Notes under the pieces: model-generated
The model's database searches: none
Told to the model about the DNA's origin: nothing
The model's input: the letters and a program-made list of their open reading frames with translations, nothing else
DNA from: Extensimonas sp963708545
GTDB lineage: Bacteria > Pseudomonadota > Gammaproteobacteria > Burkholderiales > Burkholderiaceae_C
Assembly: GCA_963708545.1 (NCBI GenBank)
Contig: CAVPUD010000052.1
Location: 1-13,454, forward strand
Direction: 5' to 3'
DNA length: 13,454 nucleotides
Shown here: positions 7,277-13,454 of the stretch, in pieces
Layout of the letters: each line of letters opens with the position of its first letter
How positions within the stretch are numbered: the first letter of the stretch is position 1
Made by a program: the position numbers and the translations under genes

Positions 7277-8432
7277 TCCCGACCTGGCCCGCCTTCGTTC
7301 GGAGGGTTACTTCATGCGCATCCAGGGTAGCCTCCTGGTGATGCTGGAGGTGCCCTACGTAGACGCGCAGCGCCAGGTTCGCTTCGGCACGCTGTCGTCA
7401 GCCCTTGACCTGGCTGGCGACCGCACCCGCAAGCCCGAAACGCATGTCATGAACTGGAATGGCGACTTCCCATGCAATGCCGACGGGACGCGCCTGCAGG
7501 GCATTTCGCATGCCGAGCCGAACACTGACCTCGGCCACGGGCTCAAGGCGCGGTTCACCTTCTCCAGCAAGCCGAGCGATCAGGGCTACCCGGACTACTA
7601 CGCCAAGATGTCGACCTACGCGACCATCATGTCCGGGCCGGCTGCGGTGCTGCAGCCGGGCCTCAGCCCGCGCGTGTTCCGCGGCGGCGACGAGGAAGAC
7701 GAGGCTAGCGTTTTCAACTACCTCGACACGGCTTCCAGTCGTGTCGGGATTGGCGCGCTGGCAGCCAAGCTGGAGAATGAGGTCGTTGCCATCATCGGTC
7801 TTGGCGGCACCGGCAGCTACATCCTCGACTTCGCGGCGAAGACGCCCGTCAAGCAGATTCGCCTGTTCGATCCAGATATATTTCTGTCGCACAACGCGTT
7901 CCGTGCACCTGGTGCACCAACCCTGGAGGAGCTGCGGGATGCCCCGATGAAGGTGCACTACCTGAAAAGCATCTACGGGCGCATGCACCGCTTCATCGAA
8001 GCACACCCCGTAGAGATGAAGGCGGAGACGCTCGGCCTGCTGGACGGCATCACCTTTGCGTTCCTCAGCATGGATGCGGGCGAGGAAAAGCGCGCCGTGG
8101 TGGCCAAGCTCGAGGCGCTGGGCGTGCCGTTCATCGACGTCGGCATGGGGCTGGAGCTGACCAACGGCAGCCTGGGAGGCATCCTGCGCGTCACCACGAG
8201 CACGCCTGAGAAGCGCGAGCATGTGCACCATGGTCGGATCTCCTTCGCGGGAGGCGGTGGTCAGGATCTTTACGCGTCCAATATTCAGGTTGCAGACCTG
8301 AATGCCCTGAACGCATGCTTGGCCGTGGTGAAGTGGAAAAAGCTCCGAGGCTTCTACCGCGATTTGGAAATGGAACACCACAGCACGTACACCACCGATG
8401 GCGGCATGCTGCTCAATGGAGACCAGACGTGA
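7251..8432 (+). CDS. ThiF/E1-type Ubl-activating enzyme with N-terminal DUF6791-like (possibly E2-like) domain
   Basis: A 393-residue enzyme expected to adenylate the Ubl C-terminus. Residues 150-390 carry the E1/ThiF Rossmann fold: GLGGTGSY (183-190) for ATP, D207 at the end of the next strand, N215 and R218 (HNAFR), K234, and D275 in FLSMDAGEEKR in the place of the ThiF catalytic Asp. The N-terminal 150 residues match the unknown domain commonly found before ThiF in this family (DUF6791, from memory). A Pro-Cys (C75) after HVMNWNGDF could be an E2-like active site. The protein has only two cysteines, C75 and C356. Start chosen at ATG 7251, with AAAGGG about 10 nt upstream, because the region before it in frame is translated from the preceding Ubl gene. 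The stop overlaps the start of the next gene (TGATG). What is seen is the adenylation motifs; the E2-like reading is inference. Confidence 0.88.
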   Translation: MSRALFSLNPDLARLRSEGYFMRIQGSLLVMLEVPYVDAQRQVRFGTLSSALDLAGDRTRKPETHVMNWNGDFPCNADGTRLQGISHAEPNTDLGHGLKARFTFSSKPSDQGYPDYYAKMSTYATIMSGPAAVLQPGLSPRVFRGGDEEDEASVFNYLDTASSRVGIGALAAKLENEVVAIIGLGGTGSYILDFAAKTPVKQIRLFDPDIFLSHNAFRAPGAPTLEELRDAPMKVHYLKSIYGRMHRFIEAHPVEMKAETLGLLDGITFAFLSMDAGEEKRAVVAKLEALGVPFIDVGMGLELTNGSLGGILRVTTSTPEKREHVHHGRISFAGGGGQDLYASNIQVADLNALNACLAVVKWKKLRGFYRDLEMEHHSTYTTDGGMLLNGDQT

Positions 8433-8899
8433 TGCGTCACCAGACCCTGGCACATCGCTTCGTCCGCAATGTCCCGCGCGAGTTGGATCCAGGCGTGCTG
8501 TACATCTCGGTGGACTACGCGACCGCAGTTCACTCGTGCTGCTGCGGTTGTGGCGACCGAGTCGTGACGCCGTTTACGCCGACAGACTGGCGCATGACGT
8601 TCGACGGTGAGTCGGTCTCGCTTGATCCGTCTGTGGGCAACTGGAACCAGAAGTGCCGGTCCCACTACGTGATACACAGAAACCGCGTTCTGGAGGCAGG
8701 CCCCTGGTCAAACGCCCAGGTCGAAGCGGAGCGTCGTCGAGACAAAAAGGCCAAAGCCGCCTATTTCAGTAAGAAGGCAGACGCCCAACCCAGCCCAGTT
8801 ACCCAGGTGGATGATCGTGCGTCCAACACAGCCGTGCAAGAGCCGAACCACTTGTCGCAGAGCCTCTGGGCACGTGTCAAGTCGTGGCTCACTGGTTGA
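8432..8899 (+). CDS. DUF6527-type Cys-rich protein, probable Ubl-processing partner
   Basis: A 155-residue protein encoded last in the Ubl operon, starting inside the stop codon of the E1 gene. Residues 1-92 form the conserved domain: HRFVRNVP, GVLYISVDYATAVHSCCCGCG (21-41), VVTPFTP..W, VSLDPSVGNW (62-71) and KCRSHYVIHRN (74-84). C36, C38, C40 and C75 could bind a metal. H34 and H78, with S63, S67 or S77, are candidates for a hydrolytic site. From memory, proteins of this family (DUF6527) have been reported as proteases acting on the Ubl in bacterial ubiquitination-like (Bub) operons; this should be verified before use. Residues 93-155 are a charged, low-complexity tail ending in an amphipathic WARVKSWL helix. 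An upstream in-frame extension overlaps the E1 gene and is not used. Confidence 0.8.
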   Translation: MRHQTLAHRFVRNVPRELDPGVLYISVDYATAVHSCCCGCGDRVVTPFTPTDWRMTFDGESVSLDPSVGNWNQKCRSHYVIHRNRVLEAGPWSNAQVEAERRRDKKAKAAYFSKKADAQPSPVTQVDDRASNTAVQEPNHLSQSLWARVKSWLTG

Positions 8900-9015
8900 G
8901 CAGAGCGGAGGACCACGGAGCGGGTGGGCGCTAAGTACACGCGGCGGCAGCGCCTACAGTTCGAGCGTGGGCAGTCCCCTTACGATCCCCATCGTTTCCA
9001 AACGCACCGCCGTCC
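8900..9015. other. island right-junction stretch with no gene
   Basis: A 116-bp non-coding stretch between the last island gene and the truncated amine oxidase. I see no tRNA, integrase site or clear terminator. CCTACAGTTC (8953-8962) is, in inverted orientation, close to GAACCTGTAGG at 1544-1554 on the left side of the island; this may be chance. The exact insertion boundary cannot be placed without an uninterrupted homologous locus. Confidence 0.35.
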
Positions 9016-9801
9016 ATGCGTTTGCTGGGAGGGATGGGCACGCTGGTTGATGCCCTGCGCCGGAGGCTGACACCGGGAAATCTCATGCTCGGCCAGCGCG
9101 TGCTCCGTCTGCGCAGCGATGGTCGTCAGGTGGAACTGGAGGCCGAGAACGCCCAAGGGCAGCCCAGCACCTACCGGGTCGAGCATGTGCTTCTGGCCGT
9201 GCCGCCGCGCTTGGCGCTGGCACGGATCGACTTCATGCCAATGCTCCCCGAATCGCTGGTGCGCGCATGGCGCGGTACAGCCACCTGGATGGCACCGCAC
9301 GCCAAGTACGTTGCCCATTACGACGCGCCATTCTGGCGTGCGCAGGGGCTGTCTGGTGAGGCGCGTAGCGCCAGAGGGCCGCTGGGGGAAATTCATGATG
9401 CCTCGATGCCCGGTGGCGGTGCGGCGCTGTTTGGCTTCTTTGGCGTTCCGGCCCGTGTGCGCCGGGGTGTCCCCGAGGATGTATTGCGCACGCACTGTCG
9501 AGTCCAGTTGACGCGGCTGTTTGGCGCACGTGCGGCAACCCCTCTGGCAGATTTCATCAAAGATTGGGCGACCGATCCTTGGACGGCCACCGATGCGGAT
9601 CAGGATGGCGCGGGCCATCACGCGGACGCGCCTGTTGCGTCGGTTGCCGAAGGCCCGTGGCAGAACCGAATCATGGGCATCGCCAGCGAGTGGTCACCGC
9701 AGTTTCCAGGCTATGTCGCCGGAGCTGTCGAGGCGGCAGCGGATGGCGTCAACACACTTTTGGAACAACGGAAGGTCTGCATAAAACCCTGGCAAGTCTG
9801 A
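9016..9801 (+). pseudogene. C-terminal remnant of a flavin-dependent amine oxidase / NAD(P)-FAD oxidoreductase
   Basis: A 261-codon open frame matches the C-terminal half of flavin monoamine-oxidase-like proteins: LLGGMGTLVDALRRRL at the start, a strand with VEHVLLAVPPRLAL, and the terminal flavin-contact segment FPGYVAGAVEAAADG (about 228-242). The N-terminal Rossmann FAD-binding domain (GxGxxG) that must precede this is absent, and the in-frame sequence before about 9010 reads as unrelated Ala/Arg-rich residues. The gene is therefore 5'-truncated at the island edge and presumably inactive. No convincing ribosome site precedes ATG 9016. Alternatively the missing half lies elsewhere after rearrangement. 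Confidence 0.75.
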
Positions 9802-10002
9802 CGTGTCGCATCCCCGACCAGTCCTGGGCGTTCACCTGCGGCACAACGGGCGATCCCGCCGATGGCTTGGTGGTCGGCATGGGTTGCATGATGGAGCTGA
9901 ACCCGACGCTGTACGAAATCGCCGACCTGCCCCCCGGCTGGAGCGCCTACCGCGAGCAGGTGGGCGGCGTGGACCATCTACCGCACGGACGATGACGCGT
10001 GA
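9801..10002 (+). pseudogene. short frameshifted gene fragment of unknown function
   Basis: One frame from 9801 reads RIPDQSWAFTCGTTG, then VVGMGCMMELNPTLYEIADL (to about 9929), PPGWSAYREQVGG, then loses sense. A shift at the GGCGGCGTGG stretch (9963-9972) restores WTIYRTDDDA and a stop at 10000-10002. The combined peptide looks like the end of a small globular protein, with a faint resemblance to DUF2185/Imm33-like immunity proteins that I cannot confirm. No start codon or ribosome site is evident. It is probably a decayed remnant; a sequencing indel is the alternative. Confidence 0.35.
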
Positions 10003-10026
10003 TTGCAGGGGCATGCAGCGCTCGCG

Positions 10027-10055
10027 CTGAAATTCCGCACGTCTTGCGCTATTCT
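10027..10055 (+). promoter_or_regulatory. possible promoter of the Fe-S/molybdopterin hydroxylase operon
   Basis: CTGAAA (10027-10032) and TATTCT (10050-10055) are separated by 17 bp and each match the sigma-70 consensus at 4 of 6 positions. This would give a leader of about 140 nt that contains the 9-bp tandem repeats. Low confidence. Confidence 0.25.
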
Positions 10056-10104
10056 GCGGCGCCACCAGGCACGCAAGCCTTGCAGGCGGCCCGTCATGCG
10101 GCGC

Positions 10105-10148
10105 GGCTGTGCGGGCTGTGCGGGCTGTGCGGGCTGTGCGGGCTGTGC
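10105..10148 (+). repeat. 9-bp tandem repeat GGCTGTGCG, about 4.9 copies
   Basis: GGCTGTGCG is repeated head to tail with exact 9-bp period (10105, 10114, 10123, 10132, with a partial fifth copy at 10141). It lies 54 bp upstream of the ATG at 10202, in the leader of the hydroxylase operon. Such a perfect minisatellite can change copy number by replication slippage. An open reading frame crosses it, but the real gene starts downstream. Confidence 0.85.
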
Positions 10149-10201
10149 CGCACTTTGCTTTGATCTTCGCTTTGCTTACACCCCTCACGGAGTCCACCAC
10201 C

Positions 10202-10660
<459 letters not shown>

Positions 10661-10671
10661 AGGAGATCACC

Positions 10672-12885
10672 ATGCCCGACACCATCCACAACCTGAGCCG
10701 CCGGCGCTTCGTGCAGGGCACCGCCGCGGGCCTGACGCTGGGCTTCAGCCTGCCTGCCGCGCTGGCCGCAGGCGCTCCCAAGACAATAGCTTCCAGCGCA
10801 GGCACAGCAAGCGCCGGGGCCACTTTTGAGCCCAATGCCTTTGTGCGCATCGGCAGTGACGATACGGTCACCGTGATTTCCAAACACCTGGAAATGGGCC
10901 AGGGCACCTACACGGGGCTCGCGACCATCCTCGCCGACGAGCTCGACGCCGACTGGGCCACGGTGCGCGTGGAAGGCGCGCCCGCCGACGCCAAGCGCTA
11001 CAACAACCTGCTGTGGGGCCCGGCGCAGGGCACGGGCGGCAGCACCGCCATGGCCAACTCGTGGGAGCAGATGCGCAAGGCCGGCGCCACGGCGCGCGCC
11101 ATGCTCGTGGCTGCTGCCGCGCGCCGGTGGCAGGTGCCGCCAGAGCAAATCCAGGTGCGCCAGGGCGTGGTCAGCCACCCCGCGAGCGGCCGCAAGGCAC
11201 GTCTTGGCCAGCTCGCGCAGGCGGCTGCGGCCGAGGCCGTGCCGAGCCATGTGCGCCTCAAAGACCCCAAGGACTTCACGCTGATCGGCAAGGTCGCGCC
11301 GCGCAAGGACTCGGACGAAAAGGTCAACGGCAAGGCGCGCTTCACGCAAGACGTGCACCTGCCCGGCATGCTGGTGGCCGTGGTCGCGCACCCGCCGCGC
11401 TTTGGCGCCACCGTCAAGTCGTTCGACGCGGGCCGCGCCAAGGCCGTCAAGGGCGTGGTCGATGTGGTGCAGATTCCGCAGGGCGTGGCCGTGCTCGCGC
11501 GCGACACCTGGAGCGCCAAGAAGGGGCGCGACGCGCTCTCGGTCACCTGGGACGAAAGCGCGGCCTTCAATCTCGGCAGCGAGGAGATTCTGGCGCGCTA
11601 CCGTGAGCTGGCCAAGCAGCCCGGCGCCGTGGCGCGCAGCGAAGGCCAGGTCGAGTCCGCGCTGGCGCAGGCCGCCAAGGTGCTGACGGCCGAGTTCGAT
11701 TTCCCCTACCTTGCGCACGCCGCCATGGAGCCCATGAACTGCGTGGTGCAGTTCGACGGCCAGCAGTGCGAGGTGTGGAACGGCGAGCAGATGCACACGG
11801 GCGACCAGTACGCGCTCGCGGGCCTGTTCGGCATCGCGCCCGAGAAGGTCATCATCCACATGCTCTACGCGGGCGGCAGCTTTGGCCGGCGCGCGAGCAA
11901 GAGCGCCGACTACGTGCTCGAGGCCGCGCAGATCGTCAAGGCCACGGGCGGGCGTGCGCCGGTCAAGATGGTCTGGCTGCGCGAGGACGACATGCGCGCG
12001 GCCTATTACCGGCCGCTGAACCACCACCGCCTCGAAGCGGCGCTCGACGCGCAAGGGCGCCTGGTCGCCTGGCGGCACCGGCTCGTAGGCCAGTCGATCA
12101 TGAAGGGCTCGGCCATGGAGCCCGCGATGGTCAAGAACGGCATCGACGCGACTTCGGTCGAGGGCGCGTCCAGCCTGCCCTACGCGATCCCGAACCTGCA
12201 GGTGGAGCTGCACACGCCTGAGGACATCCCCGTGCCGGTGCTGTGGTGGCGCTCGGTGGGCTCGACGCACACGGCGTATTCGACCGAGGTCTTCCTCGAC
12301 CAGGTGGCCAAGGCCGCGGGCAAAGACCCGGTGGCGTTGCGCCTGGAGCTACTGGGTGCGCATCCGCGCCATGCGGGCGTGCTCAAGCTCGCCGCCGAAA
12401 AAGCCGGCTGGGGCCAGCCGCTCGCCCCGGGCAAGGCCGGCGAGCGCCGCGGGCGCGGTGTGGCCGTGCACGAGTCCTTCCGCTCCTACGTGGCGCAGGT
12501 GGTCGAAGTCACGGTGGCCAAGGACGGCAGCTTGAAGGTTGACCGCGTGGTCTGCGCGGTCGATTGCGGCGTGGCGATCAACCCCGACAACGTGCGCTCG
12601 CAGGTCGAGGGTGGCATCGGCTTTGCACTCTCGGCGGCGCTCTACGGCGAAATCACGCTCAAGGAAGGGCGCGTGGAGCAGGGCAACTTCGACCAGTACC
12701 CGATTTTGCGCATCAACGAAATGCCCAAGGTCGAAACCTACATCGTGCCCTCGGCCGAAGCACCCACAGGCATGGGCGAGCCGCCCGTGCCGCCGCTCGC
12801 GCCCGCGCTGGCCAACGCCATCGCCGCGGCCACAGGCAAGTGGCTCACGCGCCTGCCGTTGCGCACGGGCGAGTTGGCGGCGTGA
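10672..12885 (+). CDS. molybdopterin-binding large subunit, isoquinoline 1-oxidoreductase (IorB)-like, Tat-exported
   Basis: A 737-residue catalytic subunit of a xanthine-dehydrogenase-family hydroxylase. The N-terminus has a twin-arginine signal: LSRRRFVQG (R10-R12), a hydrophobic stretch to about residue 33, then AGAPK, so the complex is probably periplasmic with the small subunit carried along. FVRIGSDDTVTV, KHLEMGQGTYTGLATILADE and GGSFGRR (401-407) are typical of the molybdopterin-contact loops. GMGEPPVPPLAPALANA holds Glu703, the position of the family's catalytic Glu. ATG 10672 follows AGGAG by 7 nt; the long open frame extending back to 10003 is rejected because it overlaps the small subunit. 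The order small-large without a separate FAD subunit is characteristic of the IorAB type, as opposed to CoxMSL. Natural substrates of such paralogues (N-heterocycles, aldehydes) cannot be read from the sequence. Codon use matches gyrB. Confidence 0.93.
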   Translation: MPDTIHNLSRRRFVQGTAAGLTLGFSLPAALAAGAPKTIASSAGTASAGATFEPNAFVRIGSDDTVTVISKHLEMGQGTYTGLATILADELDADWATVRVEGAPADAKRYNNLLWGPAQGTGGSTAMANSWEQMRKAGATARAMLVAAAARRWQVPPEQIQVRQGVVSHPASGRKARLGQLAQAAAAEAVPSHVRLKDPKDFTLIGKVAPRKDSDEKVNGKARFTQDVHLPGMLVAVVAHPPRFGATVKSFDAGRAKAVKGVVDVVQIPQGVAVLARDTWSAKKGRDALSVTWDESAAFNLGSEEILARYRELAKQPGAVARSEGQVESALAQAAKVLTAEFDFPYLAHAAMEPMNCVVQFDGQQCEVWNGEQMHTGDQYALAGLFGIAPEKVIIHMLYAGGSFGRRASKSADYVLEAAQIVKATGGRAPVKMVWLREDDMRAAYYRPLNHHRLEAALDAQGRLVAWRHRLVGQSIMKGSAMEPAMVKNGIDATSVEGASSLPYAIPNLQVELHTPEDIPVPVLWWRSVGSTHTAYSTEVFLDQVAKAAGKDPVALRLELLGAHPRHAGVLKLAAEKAGWGQPLAPGKAGERRGRGVAVHESFRSYVAQVVEVTVAKDGSLKVDRVVCAVDCGVAINPDNVRSQVEGGIGFALSAALYGEITLKEGRVEQGNFDQYPILRINEMPKVETYIVPSAEAPTGMGEPPVPPLAPALANAIAAATGKWLTRLPLRTGELAA

Positions 12886-12975
12886 TCTGGCGGGCGGTTG
12901 TGACCCGGTCGATGCGGACGCAGCCACTCCTGTGCCTTGGCGGCTCGGGCCGTTTCGTCCAGCCAAGCGCGCACC

Positions 12976-13454
12976 ATGCCTGAGCCAGCGCCCCCCGCCG
13001 GCGGCGGCGCCATCGCCGGCGTGTTGCTCGCGGCCGGCATGGGGCGGCGCTTTGGCGGCGACAAGCTGCTGCACCCTTTGCCCGACGGCCAGCCGATCGC
13101 GCAGGCCGCGGCGCGTGCGCTGGTCGCCGCGCTCACGCCGGTGGGCGGCACCTGCGTCGCCGTGGTGCGCCCGGGTCATGCTGCACTCGTGCGCTTGCTG
13201 ACCGAAGCGGGCTGCACCGTGCTCGAATGCCCTGAAGCCGCGCTGGGCATGGGTCACAGCCTGGCCTGCGGCGTGCGCGCGACGGCGCAGGCGTGCGGCT
13301 GGCTCGTTGCGCTCGCCGACATGCCGCGCATCGCACCTTCCAGTTATGCCGCCGTGCGCGACGCCCTGCTGCGCGGCGACGCACGCACCATCGCCGCGCC
13401 GAGATGGCAGGGGCAGCGCGGGCATCCGGTGGGCTTTGGGCGGCACTGGTTCGA
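12976..13454 (+). CDS. MocA/MobA-like nucleotidyltransferase, 5' part (cut by window end)
   Basis: The first 159 codons of a nucleotidyltransferase of the molybdenum-cofactor cytidylyl/guanylyl transferase type, with the frame open at the window end. After a short Pro/Ala leader comes the NTP-binding motif AGVLLAAGMGRRFGGDKLL (residues 14-32). ALGMGHSLACGVRA (about 93-106) is the loop typical of MocA-like enzymes, then LVALADMPRIAP with the metal-binding Asp, and RGHPVGFGRHW. MocA makes molybdopterin cytosine dinucleotide, the cofactor of bacterial xanthine-dehydrogenase-family hydroxylases, so its place 90 bp after the large subunit fits cofactor supply. ATG 12976 is the first good start; a Shine-Dalgarno is weak. 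Whether CTP or GTP is used is inferred from context. Confidence 0.85.
   Translation, partial: MPEPAPPAGGGAIAGVLLAAGMGRRFGGDKLLHPLPDGQPIAQAAARALVAALTPVGGTCVAVVRPGHAALVRLLTEAGCTVLECPEAALGMGHSLACGVRATAQACGWLVALADMPRIAPSSYAAVRDALLRGDARTIAAPRWQGQRGHPVGFGRHWF

Noticed and set aside
8315..8431. 39-codon N-terminal extension of the DUF6527-type protein
   Set aside because: It lies within the E1 coding region; the TGATG overlap at 8430-8434 gives a natural coupled start.
9564..9995. 143-codon frame as an intact gene
   Set aside because: Its first half is a shadow of the amine oxidase remnant; only the part after about 9801 looks protein-like and it is frameshifted.
10109..10201. Cys-Ala-Gly/Ala-Val repeat peptide as an N-terminus of the small subunit
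   Set aside because: It is produced by reading through the 9-bp tandem repeat; the family start and GGAG site are at 10202.
12941..12958. CGGC-TCGG-GCCG followed by a few T as a terminator after the molybdopterin gene
   Set aside because: The stem is only 4 bp with no real T-tract in GC-rich DNA; not convincing.
12349..13446. 365-codon antisense open frame at the window end
   Set aside because: It is a shadow of the molybdopterin and MocA-like genes, of Arg/His/Ala-rich composition.

Overview
The window looks like a high-GC betaproteobacterial chromosome, most likely Burkholderiales/Comamonadaceae. This rests on the GyrB C-terminal half, which carries the large insertion seen in proteobacterial GyrB, and on the strongly GC-rich codon use of the flanking genes. 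The genus is an inference and cannot be fixed from this window. All genes read on the + strand.

Region 1 (1-1545) is the 3' part of gyrB. Region 2 (about 1546-9010) is an accessory island whose genes are visibly less GC-biased than the flanks, above all between 1711 and 6442. It starts with a 165-bp intergenic stretch holding two different pairs of direct repeats. It then carries two tightly packed operons. Operon A (1711-6442) encodes a divergent sigma-70-like protein, a small helical protein with a degenerate XRE-like segment, and a large fusion of an ImmA/IrrE-type zinc peptidase, a UvrD/PcrA-like helicase and a C-terminal domain resembling the iron-sulfur PD-(D/E)XK nucleases of AddB/Cas4 type. 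Operon B (6527-8899) encodes a ubiquitin-like conjugation module: a protein with three ubiquitin-like repeats, a ThiF/E1-type adenylating enzyme with an N-terminal domain that may be E2-like, and a Cys-rich DUF6527-type protein. This matches the bacterial ubiquitination-like (multi-ubiquitin/Bub-type) systems. A role in phage defence is plausible by analogy, but nothing here demonstrates it.

Region 3 (about 9010-10002) is decayed sequence at the right edge of the island: the C-terminal half of a flavin amine oxidase without its FAD-binding N-terminus, followed by a short frameshifted fragment. Region 4 (10202 to the end) is again GC-rich housekeeping or catabolic DNA: a small [2Fe-2S] subunit and a Tat-exported molybdopterin subunit of an isoquinoline-1-oxidoreductase-like hydroxylase, then a truncated MocA-like nucleotidyltransferase that probably makes the cytidylylated molybdenum cofactor for such an enzyme.

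Working together: within operon B the three products form a plausible Ubl / activating enzyme / processing enzyme set. Within operon A the sigma-like, XRE-like and peptidase-helicase proteins suggest a DNA-damage- or invasion-sensing effector with built-in transcriptional control. Whether A and B are one system or two neighbours in a defence island is the main open question of the window.
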